NCBI GenBank assembly: GCA_031276485.1
Contig: JAISMY010000099.1
Coordinates: 1 to 56,479 of the forward strand
DNA length: 56,479 bases
Origin: Desulfovibrio sp.
GTDB taxonomy: Bacteria > Desulfobacterota > Desulfovibrionia > Desulfovibrionales > Desulfovibrionaceae
Direction: 5' to 3'
The notes below the pieces were generated by a model, which saw only the letters and a program-made list of their open reading frames with translations, was not told the DNA's origin and did not search any database. Below are positions 43,169 to 52,401 of the stretch, piece after piece; position 1 is the first letter of the stretch; every line of letters starts with the position of its first letter. A program made the position numbers and the translations under genes.

Positions 43169-44401
43169 TTAACAGATATATGGTTGTAGATGACGATCTT
43201 TCGCCTTTGCCGAGGCCGTTTCGGCAAAAGCCTTTTTAAGCGCCGGGGCGGCCCGCTCAATCACTTTTTCGTCCACGCAGTACGCAAGGCGGAAGAAACC
43301 GGGACCCGCAAACCCCGAACCCGGCACCCCCAGCACCAGATGCGAACGCAGCCGCTCCACAAAGGCCGCGTCGTCCCCGCCGGGCGCTTCGGGAAAGAAA
43401 TAAAACGCTCCGCGCGGCATCAAAAACTTATAGCCCGCATCGGTAAGCACAGCCGCCATTGCATCCCTGCGCCGCCTGTATACCCCGATGTCCACGGAAA
43501 CCCCGAGCGCCGCCGCAGCGAGCCTCTGCCCCACGACCGGGGCGTTTACGAAGCCGAGAATGCGGCTGCACAGCGCAAGACCGTCCATGAGCTGCTTCCT
43601 GCGTTCCATAAGAGGCGAAAGCGCCAGGTACCCTATGCGTTCGCCCGGCAAAGACAAGCTCTTGGAAAAGGAAGAGACCAGCACGGCATAGGGGTAGAGG
43701 GGCAGGAGCGGCGGCACTTCCGCGCCGTCGTAGACCAGAAAGCGGTACGGCTCGTCCGAGGCCAGGTACAGGGGCCTGCCGAAGCGCTCCGATTTTTCCC
43801 GCAGCAGGGCGCACAAGGCGGTCAGTTCTTCCCGCCCGTAGACCTGCCCTGTCGGGTTGTTGGGTGAGTTGATGATCATGACTCTTGTCCGGGCGGTCAC
43901 CGCCGCGTCGACGGCGTCGATGTCCAGAGCGAAGGTGCCCGGCCGGGTATGCACGGTGCGGAACCGGGCGCCGCAGTTTGCGGCATAAAAGCCGTATTCG
44001 ACAAAACAGGGAGCGGGCGCCAGCACTTCGTCTCCGGGGTTGAGCACCGCGCGCAGCAAGACGTTCAACCCGCCTGACGCGCCGCAGGTGAGCAGTACGT
44101 CCTCCCCGGCAAGGGCTACGCCCTGTTCGACGGACAGGTGCCGCGCCAGAGCCTCCCGGACCTCGGGGAGTCCGGCGTTGGGCATGTAACCCAGCGCAAA
44201 AGGCTCACCCGCCCGGCCGGCGACCCCGATCAAGGTCTGAGCCACTATGTCCGGAGGAGGCAGATCCGGATTGCCCAGGCTGAAATCGCAGACGGCTTCC
44301 TCGCCGTGCCGCTTTTTCAAAATCGCCCCGGCCTCGAACATGGCGCGGATCATAGACCCGCGCCCGACATTTTCCGCTACGTCATCCGCAAGCATGCTCA
44401 T
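43169..44401 (-). CDS. PLP-dependent aminotransferase, class I/II
   Basis: Fold-type I aminotransferase of 410 residues. Landmarks are FSLGNPDLPPP near the N terminus, CGASGGLNVLLRA, the NSPNNPTGQVY substrate-site block with its Asn, LASDEPYRFLVYD with the Asp that contacts the pyridine nitrogen, and the Schiff-base Lys in SSFSKSLSLPGERIGYL. The Arg that binds the alpha-carboxylate follows in the GFFRLAYC block. GGAGGAGG lies before ATG 44401; an upstream ATG is rejected. Substrate is not determined: aspartate, alanine and aromatic amino acids are all possible. Confidence 0.85.
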   Translation of the reverse strand: MSMLADDVAENVGRGSMIRAMFEAGAILKKRHGEEAVCDFSLGNPDLPPPDIVAQTLIGVAGRAGEPFALGYMPNAGLPEVREALARHLSVEQGVALAGEDVLLTCGASGGLNVLLRAVLNPGDEVLAPAPCFVEYGFYAANCGARFRTVHTRPGTFALDIDAVDAAVTARTRVMIINSPNNPTGQVYGREELTALCALLREKSERFGRPLYLASDEPYRFLVYDGAEVPPLLPLYPYAVLVSSFSKSLSLPGERIGYLALSPLMERRKQLMDGLALCSRILGFVNAPVVGQRLAAAALGVSVDIGVYRRRRDAMAAVLTDAGYKFLMPRGAFYFFPEAPGGDDAAFVERLRSHLVLGVPGSGFAGPGFFRLAYCVDEKVIERAAPALKKAFAETASAKAKDRHLQPYIC

Positions 44402-44456
44402 CGCGTTTACCTCCTCCCTTGTCGCTTTTTCGTATAGACGCGCTTCCATATTGTTA

Positions 44457-44785
44457 CCTGATTACGTACCATGTTCAGCCACTCTTCCCCGATCTGAAAA
44501 ACAGATATTCTTTTTGAAACCAAAGAGTTCTGAACACATCGAAAACCTGCTCAATTTCAGGGGATTTTATGCCGCATCCCGCGCGAAACCCTGCGTTCTG
44601 AACACCTCGAAAACATGTTCAATTTCAGTGATATATGAGTGAGCCTGCACCCCTCCGTCATTCTGAGCGAAGCGGAGAATCTGTCTTCCCGGCTTCGAAA
44701 GGCATAAAGCCGGCTTCTTCGCTTCGCTCAGAATGACCTTTCCCTGTGCGCCGGCTCGAAAGTAGCGGAACATGGTACGCAATGG
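44457..44785 (-). repeat. Family D element, copy 2
   Basis: Reverse complement of 36963-37294 with scattered changes. It shows the ends CCTGATTACGTACCATGTTC and GGAACATGGTACGCAATGG, the same GAGCGAAGCG / CGCTTCGCTC palindrome and the same two GTTCTGAACAC-type direct repeats. It fills the gap between the ettA stop and the aminotransferase start. Confidence 0.85.
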
Positions 44786-44823
44786 AGATTCGCTGTCTTC
44801 CGCGCCTTGAACGGCAACGCGCC

Positions 44824-46509
44824 TCAAGCGCGCGTCAGCTTCCTGAACCTGGTCCGGCGCGGTTGATCCGCTTCCTTGCCCAGACGCTTTTTGCGGTCCT
44901 GCTCGTATTCGCTGTAGTTGCCGTCGAAGAACACGGCCGACGAGTCCCCTTCAAAGGCCAAAATGTGCGTGGCGATGCGGTCCAGAAACCAGCGGTCGTG
45001 GCTGATGACCAGCACCGAGCCGGCAAAGTTTTCCAGGGCATCCTCCAGCGCGCGCATGGTGTTGACGTCCAGGTCGTTGGTAGGTTCGTCCAGAAGGAGC
45101 AGATTGGCGCCGGCCTTGAGAACCAGTGCCAGATGCACCCGGTTTCTTTCTCCGCCGGAAAGCGCGCTTACCTTCTTTTGCTGGTCTTGCCCGCTGAAGT
45201 TGAAGCGGGAACAGTAGGCGCGCGCGTTTATTTCCCGGTTGCCCAGGGTGACGATGTCGCGGCCTTCGCTGACGATTTCATAGACGCTCTTGCCGGGGGT
45301 GAGGGCTTCGCGGCTCTGGTCCGCCCAGGCAGTTTTCACACTGTCGCCGATACGCAAGGCGCCGGAATCGGGTTTTTCGCTGCCGGCGATCATGCGGAAC
45401 AGGGTGGTCTTGCCTGCGCCGTTGGGGCCGATGATGCCGACTACGGCGCCCGGCGGCACGGAGAAATTCAGGTTTTCGACCAGAAGTTTGTCACCGGCGC
45501 GTTTTGTCACGTTTTCGGCTTCGACGACCAGCTTGCCCAAACGAGGCCCCGGCGGGATATAAATTTCAAGGTCCGGGGCGCGGCGTTCGGCTTCATGGGA
45601 GAGCAGGGACTCGTAGGCATGGATGCGGGCCTTGCTTTTGGCATGACGCCCCTTGGGCGCCATGCGTATCCAGTCCAGTTCGCGCTGCAGGGTTTTGGCG
45701 CGATCGGAAGCTGTTTTTTCCTCATCCGACAGACGTTTCTGTTTCTGTTCGAGCCAGGATGAATAGTTGCCTTTCCAGGGAATGCCGCGCCCGCGGTCGA
45801 GTTCAAGGATCCAGCCGGCCACGTTGTCCAGAAAATAACGGTCGTGGGTCACGGCGATGACGGTCCCGGGGAAGTTCTGCAGGTAACGCTCAAGCCAGGC
45901 TACGGATTCGGCGTCAAGGTGGTTCGTGGGTTCGTCCAGAAGCAAAATGTCCGGGGCGGCCAGAAGCAGGCGGCAGAGGGCAACGCGCCGGCGTTCTCCA
46001 CCGGAAACAACCGCGACGGGCGTGTCGGACGGCGGACAGCGCAGGGCGTCCATGGCCATCTCCAGGCGCGCATCCAGATCCCAGATGTTTTTATTATCCA
46101 TTTCCTCCTGAATTTCCGCCTGACGAGCCAGAAGATCGCCCATTTCGTCCGGCTCAAGCGGCTCGGCAAACTTGGCGTTGACGGCGTCGAACGCGTTGCG
46201 GACGGCAATGAGCTCCGCGACGCCTTCTTCCACGATTTCGCGGACCGTGCGTCGTTCATTGACCAGGGGTTCCTGCTCCAGAAAGCCGATACTCAGATTC
46301 GGGGCAAGGACGATTTTTCCTTCGAAATCGTTGTCTACTCTCGCCAGAATGCGGAGCAGCGAACTTTTGCCGGAGCCGTTCAGACCCAGGACGCCGATTT
46401 TGGCTCCGTAAAAATAGGAGAGCGAAATATCCTTGAGAACGTCTTTTTGACCGTGCCTCTTGGACACGCGGATCATGGAACAGATTATTTTGTCCGGTTC
46501 GTTGCTCAC
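44824..46509 (-). CDS. ettA: ABC-F ATPase EttA (translational throttle)
   Basis: ABC-F proteins bind the ribosomal E site; EttA gates early elongation according to energy state. Two ABC domains are present: GLNGSGKSSLLRIL with LSIGFLEQEP and VSGGERRRVALCRLLL, and GPNGAGKTTLFRMI with LSGGERNRVHLALVL, each followed by LLLDEPTN. The linker carries the basic arm KGRHAKSKARI. GTG 46509 is chosen because AAGGA lies seven bases upstream, giving 561 residues; the family average is about 555. No transmembrane part exists. Confidence 0.9.
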   Translation of the reverse strand: MSNEPDKIICSMIRVSKRHGQKDVLKDISLSYFYGAKIGVLGLNGSGKSSLLRILARVDNDFEGKIVLAPNLSIGFLEQEPLVNERRTVREIVEEGVAELIAVRNAFDAVNAKFAEPLEPDEMGDLLARQAEIQEEMDNKNIWDLDARLEMAMDALRCPPSDTPVAVVSGGERRRVALCRLLLAAPDILLLDEPTNHLDAESVAWLERYLQNFPGTVIAVTHDRYFLDNVAGWILELDRGRGIPWKGNYSSWLEQKQKRLSDEEKTASDRAKTLQRELDWIRMAPKGRHAKSKARIHAYESLLSHEAERRAPDLEIYIPPGPRLGKLVVEAENVTKRAGDKLLVENLNFSVPPGAVVGIIGPNGAGKTTLFRMIAGSEKPDSGALRIGDSVKTAWADQSREALTPGKSVYEIVSEGRDIVTLGNREINARAYCSRFNFSGQDQQKKVSALSGGERNRVHLALVLKAGANLLLLDEPTNDLDVNTMRALEDALENFAGSVLVISHDRWFLDRIATHILAFEGDSSAVFFDGNYSEYEQDRKKRLGKEADQPRRTRFRKLTRA

Positions 46510-46708
46510 TTGGGTATCCTTCACGGTTGCGCGGGCCGGCGATGGAGCCGGCATGAGGGTAAGGGAGAAATCATCAGGCCGTTTTTATGAGGGGGGGGCC
46601 GGAAGAAAGCGTTCCGCCCGGCCGCAGGAGGCATATTCAAACACCGTTGAAATACTTTGAAAGCGGTGCGCCGGCACGCCGTTCCCCGCAACGGAGCCGG
46701 CCGGGACG

Positions 46709-47854
46709 TCAGGCCGGGATGCCGAGTACCATGCGGGGATCTACGCCGGAAGTTTCGGGAGGCAGGCAACGGGCTATGCCCGCAACGCCGTCCTTGGCCA
46801 GATCGCATTCGTGCAGGCACATGGAGTGTCCGTCCGGGTCGAGGGCCAAGGTGACGACAGGCAGTATGGGATTGGCGTAATTGCTGCCGGTGACCACGCC
46901 CCTGTACCCGTCCTGCAGCTCCACCACGCTGCCGACCGGATAAATGCCCACCAGGCGGACAAATTGCTCCAGAATGACCGGGTGGAATTGCTTTTTTCGC
47001 ATCTGGTACATCACACCCAGAGTGCGGTGGGGGTACAGCGCGTCTTTGTACGGCCGGCGGCTGGACAGCGCGTCATAGGTGTCGGCTATGCCCGTGATGT
47101 GCCCTATTTCGGATATTGATTCACCCGAAAGACCCCTGGGATAGCCGGAACCGTTGTAGCGTTCGTGATGTTCAAGGGCGGCTTTGACGGTTTCGTCATA
47201 GGCGTTTCCCCCGGCGGACATGATTTCGCAACCGAGCATGGGGTGGCGTTTCACCAAGGCATTTTCGGTATCGCTGAGCTTGCGTTTCGCGGTGAGCAGG
47301 GCTACGGGCAGCAGGGCCATGCCCAGGTCGTGCAAAAGACCGGCCAAGGCACCGGCGATTGCCTGTTTTTCGTCCCCTCCGGAGCGCAATGCAAATGCCG
47401 CCAGCAGGACGGAAACATTGACGCAGTGGGTATGGATATAATTGTCTCGCCTGCGTATGCGCGGGATGCAGAGCAGGGCGTCGGGATTGCGTTCCAGACT
47501 TTGGATAGCTCCGCTAACGGCGTCGTCCACATTGTCCATGCGCAGTTTGCCCGTTCCGGCGGAATCCATGACGCCGCGCACGGCGGACAGCATGCTGTCG
47601 TAAACCCGCACGGCTAAGGGTATTTCATCCCTGATGCCGTGCGCTGTAGAACCTGGAACCTGCTCTGAGGTAAAAAAATGTCGCCTGCTTTCGCCGAACT
47701 GCGGCAAATCTTCAGAGGAGACTTGTTTCGAAAGCTTGCTGCGCATGCCGTCAATGCCGGTATGGAGGATATCCACGTAGGCTGCCCGGTTCGCACGCGG
47801 GAATAATTTCTCGTCGTTTGTCGCAATGCCCGCGGCGGCGGCATCATGTTGCAT
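46709..47854 (-). CDS. HD-GYP domain c-di-GMP phosphodiesterase-like protein
   Basis: HD-GYP proteins hydrolyse c-di-GMP. The core has THCVNVSVLLAAFA, the metal His175-Asp176 in LLHDLGM, KRHPMLGCEIM, EHHERYNGSGYP with Gly237-Tyr238-Pro239, and GIADTYDALSSRRPY. All catalytic positions look intact. The N-terminal 110 residues are not recognised and contain no membrane helix; the last 70 resemble the beta-rich tail common in this group. ATG 47854 with AGAGG upstream is preferred to starts further out. It lies downstream of the hybrid kinase and the papain-like gene, with 480 bp between. Confidence 0.8.
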   Translation of the reverse strand: MQHDAAAAGIATNDEKLFPRANRAAYVDILHTGIDGMRSKLSKQVSSEDLPQFGESRRHFFTSEQVPGSTAHGIRDEIPLAVRVYDSMLSAVRGVMDSAGTGKLRMDNVDDAVSGAIQSLERNPDALLCIPRIRRRDNYIHTHCVNVSVLLAAFALRSGGDEKQAIAGALAGLLHDLGMALLPVALLTAKRKLSDTENALVKRHPMLGCEIMSAGGNAYDETVKAALEHHERYNGSGYPRGLSGESISEIGHITGIADTYDALSSRRPYKDALYPHRTLGVMYQMRKKQFHPVILEQFVRLVGIYPVGSVVELQDGYRGVVTGSNYANPILPVVTLALDPDGHSMCLHECDLAKDGVAGIARCLPPETSGVDPRMVLGIPA

Positions 47855-48334
47855 TGTCGCCTCTGCATCACGGAGGGACAGGCTCTCCGGACAAGTAGCT
47901 GTGTGCGCGGCGTATCTGAACATATCCGTAAACCGGCAACAAAAAATATGCTGCGGCGTAACCGGCCTCTCCGGTGCCCGGCCCCGGCACCTGAGCCATC
48001 TGCCCCGCGGCCGCCAAGCCTCGGGGTCGGTGGCAACGGCTGGACGCAAAGAAATTACATTACGTCACGTCTACTCGTCTACTTTTCTTTTACGCCGCCG
48101 TTGAAGTCACGCTAACCTATTTTTATTTCAATATCCATAAAAACTTTAGAGTCAAAGAAAATTTTTTGTACGCGGTTATGGCTCCTTGTAGACAGTAATC
48201 ATCTGATAATAATGGATATACTACTGCCGTTTTTGCCGTGTCGGACGAAACGACAAAAAACGCAGGCCGCCGGTCCGCGTTTCGGACGGAGCGGCGAGCG
48301 CCGCTCCGCCGGCGCATCGAAAAAAAACAGACGT
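47855..48334. other. Gene-free stretch between HD-GYP and papain-like genes
   Basis: A GGTGCCGGGG / CCCCGGCACC-type inverted repeat lies near 47980 and an AT-rich block at 48100-48180 may hold the HD-GYP promoter. No gene is seen. A GACGCAAAG on the plus strand was considered as a riboswitch and rejected. Confidence 0.5.
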
Positions 48335-49042
48335 TCAATTCCGCACCCGGAGGCCGGACGCAGCGTTGCCGGAAGCGGGGGCGAGCAGGTAGAGCGATTC
48401 CGGCACAATGCGCAGTTTCGGCAGTCCGGCGCCGGGCAACAGGTCATCGTAGCCGATGCAATGCACGGCATCTTTTTCGGAGCTGGAGTCTTTCAGGTAC
48501 AAGGTCGCGCTGTCGGCCGAACGAATGCATGTCCAGTGCGACACCAAGGGAGATGCGACGCCGGGCAAAAAGCTGTGAAAACGCGCCAGAACGGCCCTGC
48601 CTGGAGTTATCCCGTTTTGCAGCGCCCCCTGCAACGCATCGCGGACAGCCTCGGCTTCGCGGCGCGCGGTGTCTGAAAGGCGTCCGGGCGGACTTTCCGG
48701 GCCGCGCGGGGGCAGGCGCTCCGGCAGGTAGACGGAGGAGGCGTCCGGTTCCGCGTCGGCATCGGAGACCGGGCAGGCAAAGCCGCCGGGACGGAAAACC
48801 GCCTGCGGGCGGGGGGGCATCAGGCACCAGCGCTGCAGCATGTAGCGGATTACCCAGTAATGGTCCGTATTGTTGCCGATGAAGGCCGACCACAGCAACG
48901 GCCGGGCCGCGAAGGCGTCCAGCGTCGCGCTGAAGATGCCGCGCGCCTCCTGCAGCCGAAGGTCGCGGACACAGCCGACGGCGTTGATGACGGCGTATAC
49001 GGCGCAGGTAAAGTCCAGCGTGCCTTGCAGGTATCTGCGCAT
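48335..49042 (-). CDS. Papain/C39-like cysteine-peptidase-fold protein, unknown role
   Basis: The 235-residue protein begins at ATG 49042 (GGAG seven bases upstream). The N terminus reads LQGTLDFTCAVYAVINA, matching the Gln ... Cys ... Asn start of papain/C39-like proteins with a candidate oxyanion Gln6 and nucleophile Cys13. Near the C terminus SHWTCI offers His169 and YLKDSSS offers Asp185, giving a full triad in the normal order. A variable Pro-rich region lies between. There is no signal peptide. It follows the hybrid kinase gene by 103 bp on the same strand. I do not know the family's substrate. Confidence 0.5.
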   Translation of the reverse strand: MRRYLQGTLDFTCAVYAVINAVGCVRDLRLQEARGIFSATLDAFAARPLLWSAFIGNNTDHYWVIRYMLQRWCLMPPRPQAVFRPGGFACPVSDADAEPDASSVYLPERLPPRGPESPPGRLSDTARREAEAVRDALQGALQNGITPGRAVLARFHSFLPGVASPLVSHWTCIRSADSATLYLKDSSSEKDAVHCIGYDDLLPGAGLPKLRIVPESLYLLAPASGNAASGLRVRN

Positions 49043-49145
49043 TGTGTCGCTCCGGCCGGACAGTTGCATACGGCATGAAAGGGGTTATGAGGACGACATA
49101 CGCAAGACGCGCGAATAAATCAGGCAAAAACCCGATGCAGTTTTA

Positions 49146-51947
49146 TCACGCTTCCGGTTGGAGCAGCTTACTTATTGCCTCAGCCGCTTTTTGGAATTCG
49201 GCTTCGAGCATCAGCTCCGCCGTTTCAAATACGATGCCGCGCATTGTTGCGGACAGCGGGAGGGTTTGCAGGCGCGTCAGCGCCGCATCCGCGGCCTCGA
49301 TGTCCAAGGCTTCCAGCGCGTCGCGCAGTTGCGTCTGTAAGGCGCGAATTTCCGCATCCGGGGGCGCGGCGCCGTCTCCGGGTTCTCCGGCGTCCGATGT
49401 TTGCCGTACGACATCGTCTATCTGCGCGGCAAGGGCGGCGAGTTGTTCCCGGAAGGGGGCAAGATGCCTGCTGATTGCGCCCGTGTCGGCCTCCCGTCCC
49501 GCCTTTTCCAGCAAGGCGGCAAGCAGCGAAAGTCTGCCTGCCCCAACGGAAGCCAGGGCGCTTTTCAGGGCGTGTACCTGCGTGGTGAAGGCCCCCAGCG
49601 ACGACAGCTCCGGCTCCGCGGCAAGCAGCACCAGGGCGGCTTGCGCATCCATGCGGAACACCTTCAGCAAATTCATATAAAGGTGCAGCGAACCGCCGAT
49701 GCGGGCAAGCCCGGCGGCAACGTCGACTCCGGCAATTTCGGGTAAGTCGGTTTCAGGCGGCGCTGCCGTTTTCCGGATCCGGCCGTTGTCGGGATCTCCT
49801 TCCCGGCGTCTTTCGGCCGGTATCCATTTTTTCAACAGCGCGTCCAGCTTGGGCACTTCAATGGGCTTGGCAAGAAAATCGTTGAAACCGTTCGCCAGAA
49901 ACATCTCCCGCATGCCGGACACGGCGTTGGCCGTGAGCGCGACAACGGGCATTGTCCGAAACCGTTCCCCCGGCATGGCCCTGACGGCGCGGGTTGTCTC
50001 CACTCCGTCCATTCCCGGCATCATGTGGTCCATGAGCACAAGGTCGTAGGAGTCGGCTTCAAGTCGGGCCAGAGCGTCCTCACCGCTTCGGCAGGTTGTT
50101 GTTTTCATCCCGTAAGGCGCGAGCAGACCTTCAGCCACGGCCAGGTTGGTTTCCAGGTCGTCCACAATGAGGACGCGGAAATCCGGAGCGGTAAAGCAAA
50201 TATTCCGCTGCGGGGCAATGCCGGCGATGCTTTTGCCCAGCGCTCCCATAGGCGCGGCGTCGCCGATGCCCTGCGTCAGGGTCGCCGTAAAGGTCGAACC
50301 GACGCCGTACTCGCTTTCCACGCCGATATCGCCGTCCATAGCGCGACACAGGCTGCGCGTGATGGCGAGGCCCAGGCCGGTGCCCTCAATCGTCCTGTTG
50401 TAATTTTCCTCAATGCGTATGAAGTCGCCGAACAGGCGCGGCAGGTTCGCGCTTTTGATGCCGATGCCGCTGTCGGCGACCGTAAAAGTCAGCCGGGCCG
50501 TATCCGGCCCGGCAAGCTCGCAACGGGCCGAAAATCTGATAAACCCCTTTTTTGTGTATTTTACGGCATTGGAGAGCAGATTGAGCAGCACCTGGCGCAC
50601 CCGCTGCTCGTCGCCGACAAGCACAGCCGGGAGGGATTCATCCAGGTCGACGTCGAATTGCAGCGGCGACTCCCTCAGGCGGACTTTGGTAATCATCAGC
50701 ACGTCGTTCAGCAGGGAGGCGGTTTGATAGGGCGTCCTGCTTATCTCCAGCCGGCCGGATTCAATTTTGGAAAAATCCAGAATATCGTTGATGATGGACA
50801 TCAGGTTCGCGCCTGCCTGCTTGATGCCCGCAAGATATTCCATGCACTGTTCGTTGTCGCAGTGCGCGGCTGCCAATTCGCTCAGTCCGACGACGGCGTT
50901 CAGGGGAGTACGTATTTCATGGCTTGTGCGGGCCAGGAAAAGACTTTTGGCGCGGGAGCCGGCAACGGCTTCCTCCCCGGCGCGGATCAGGCTGTTCCGG
51001 GCCTTGTGCAGCTTGCCTATATATATAGCCGCCAGCAGCGAGGCCCCAAGTGCCGTGACCATGACCCCGGCCAGCGCCAGCATCAGATTGTCGAGGGGGT
51101 GCATGAGCTTTTCGGTATTTATGACGATGGCCAGCCGCCAGCCGCTTTTTTCGGATATTTCCCTGCTGAACAAGGTATAGGTGCGGCCGTCGGGGCGCTG
51201 GAACGTACCGCTGTATTCTTTGCGGCTGAGTATTGCCCCGGCAAGCTCGGACAACCCCCGGTAGCCGGCGTCTTCATCGGCCCGTTGAATATTGAGTTTC
51301 ATCTCCAGTTCCGGAAGCTGCGCGGCAAAAATCATGCCGCTTTTATCCGTAACCCAGGCGTTGGCAGTCATCACCTGACCCGTGCTGATTTCATGTATTG
51401 CCGCAGTGATACGGTCAAACCACATCTCAATGCCGAGCAGCATTCGAATGTCGCCTTTGCGGTTTTTTACGGCGCACACCATGATCAGCGCAGGCCGTCC
51501 TGTCAGGCGGGAAAAAAGAGGTTTGCTGATGTTGTTGTCCTTCTCTCCGGAAAAGACAGACAAGACATAGTCACGGTCGGAAATGTCGATGTATTGCTCC
51601 GGCGTGGGGGTAGACGCTCTTCCGTCCGGCCACACGACAAACACGCTGCGGATCTCGTCGCCCGCCTTTCCCACCTGGGCACGGGCGTAGGCTTCCGCCT
51701 GCTCCCGTGTGCCGTAGAGGAGAATCTCCTGCCGGGCCATGTGGTCCAGCAGTTTTTCATACGCATTGATGATTTCGTTTATTGTTTCTGCTTTGGATTC
51801 CAGAACCTTAAAGGAGGAGCTTGTAACAAGATTCTCCAGGTTGCTCCTTACCTGAATCGCAATTATAAAGAAGACACCGGTCAAAACACTTAGAACCAGC
51901 AGTTCCATACAGGCGAAAAAAGTAAAACTGAGGGGTTTTCTTGTCAT
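49146..51947 (-). CDS. Hybrid sensor histidine kinase with Cache, REC and HPt domains
   Basis: A complete phosphorelay chain in 933 residues. Order: membrane helix 12-32; periplasmic Cache-type sensor about 35-280; second helix 287-310; HisKA with His343 in ARTSHEIRTPLN; HATPase with N460, DSGIGI and GTGLGLAI; receiver with Asp640 in LVLMDHMMPGMDG; and an HPt module with His792 in VHALKSALASVGAGRLS. The signal should pass His343-Asp640-His792 to a separate response regulator, not found here. GGAGGGA sits in front of ATG 51947. The Cache domain suggests sensing of a small molecule outside the membrane. Confidence 0.9.
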   Translation of the reverse strand: MTRKPLSFTFFACMELLVLSVLTGVFFIIAIQVRSNLENLVTSSSFKVLESKAETINEIINAYEKLLDHMARQEILLYGTREQAEAYARAQVGKAGDEIRSVFVVWPDGRASTPTPEQYIDISDRDYVLSVFSGEKDNNISKPLFSRLTGRPALIMVCAVKNRKGDIRMLLGIEMWFDRITAAIHEISTGQVMTANAWVTDKSGMIFAAQLPELEMKLNIQRADEDAGYRGLSELAGAILSRKEYSGTFQRPDGRTYTLFSREISEKSGWRLAIVINTEKLMHPLDNLMLALAGVMVTALGASLLAAIYIGKLHKARNSLIRAGEEAVAGSRAKSLFLARTSHEIRTPLNAVVGLSELAAAHCDNEQCMEYLAGIKQAGANLMSIINDILDFSKIESGRLEISRTPYQTASLLNDVLMITKVRLRESPLQFDVDLDESLPAVLVGDEQRVRQVLLNLLSNAVKYTKKGFIRFSARCELAGPDTARLTFTVADSGIGIKSANLPRLFGDFIRIEENYNRTIEGTGLGLAITRSLCRAMDGDIGVESEYGVGSTFTATLTQGIGDAAPMGALGKSIAGIAPQRNICFTAPDFRVLIVDDLETNLAVAEGLLAPYGMKTTTCRSGEDALARLEADSYDLVLMDHMMPGMDGVETTRAVRAMPGERFRTMPVVALTANAVSGMREMFLANGFNDFLAKPIEVPKLDALLKKWIPAERRREGDPDNGRIRKTAAPPETDLPEIAGVDVAAGLARIGGSLHLYMNLLKVFRMDAQAALVLLAAEPELSSLGAFTTQVHALKSALASVGAGRLSLLAALLEKAGREADTGAISRHLAPFREQLAALAAQIDDVVRQTSDAGEPGDGAAPPDAEIRALQTQLRDALEALDIEAADAALTRLQTLPLSATMRGIVFETAELMLEAEFQKAAEAISKLLQPEA

Positions 51948-52083
51948 GCCGTCCCTCCGGATAAACATAAAACACAAAGAACCGCACACCAAGTATAAAA
52001 TTTCAACCTTGCCGGTTTGAAAAATAGGCTTTTTCAAGGGGGTTGACAAGAGACTTCCCAATTGGTCTTTTTTTTGAAAACCC

Positions 52084-52112
52084 TTGACATACGAGCAGGC
52101 AGCGGCTATACA
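52084..52112 (+). promoter_or_regulatory. Sigma-70-type promoter
   Basis: TTGACA (52084-52089), exactly 17 bases, then TATACA (52107-52112): close to the consensus on the plus strand. Transcription should begin at about 52119, some 280 bases before truB. Confidence 0.75.
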
Positions 52113-52118
52113 GACAAG

Positions 52119-52217
52119 CAATCCGCCAAAGCGTATCCTGCCGGGGCGAAGTTTGGGTTTGTCCGATGCTTACGTTGACGTGTAAAAAAGGCTCTCGCCC
52201 CGGCTTTCGACTTTTTC
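52119..52217 (+). ncRNA. Candidate structured RNA or truB leader
   Basis: GCCGGGGCGA (52140-52149) and TCGCCCCGGC (52195-52204) form a perfect 10-bp stem closing a 45-base loop that holds a smaller ACG/CGT hairpin. The stem is followed by a T-rich run (TTTCGACTTTTT). With the promoter just upstream, this looks like a short RNA of about 100 bases that ends in its own terminator, or a control element of truB. No known RNA family was recognised. Confidence 0.5.
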
Positions 52218-52401
52218 TGAACAGAAGCATCAAGCCGACTTTGTGAATCATCCGGATTCAGCGCGATTTACGCATCGCGCAAAGATGGTTTCAAAATCAG
52301 AAGAAAGCAGTTGAATTTACGTTGCGGCTTCGGCAAGCTTTATCGAATCCGCAAATTTTCGAAAAAAAATGCAGGCGGCGGCATTATCTATCTATCTATA
52401 A

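Larger units (their letters stand above)
51948..52401. other. Divergent control region between the hybrid kinase and truB
   Basis: Contains the strong plus-strand promoter (52084-52112) and the structured RNA candidate (52119-52217). The right-hand part has no gene and ends in a short (TATC)3 run just before truB. No clear minus-strand promoter for the kinase was found. Confidence 0.6.

Noticed and set aside
46590-46597. G8 run upstream of the HD-GYP stop as a second phase-variable tract
   Set aside because: It is in a non-coding gap and only eight bases long in GC-rich DNA; it does not interrupt a reading frame.
48030-48060. GACGCAAAG motif on the plus strand, similar to part of a c-di-GMP-I (GEMM) riboswitch, close to an HD-GYP gene
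   Set aside because: The second half of the aptamer and its tetraloop receptor are missing, and no plus-strand gene follows for more than 4 kb. The HD-GYP gene is on the other strand.
52003-52251. Minus-strand 82-codon frame upstream of the hybrid kinase
   Set aside because: No ribosome site or recognisable motif, and it lies across the plus-strand promoter and RNA stem.
52384-52399. (TATC)3 run just before truB as a phase-variable promoter or ribosome spacer
   Set aside because: Three repeats are too few to be a convincing contingency locus, and truB is a housekeeping gene.
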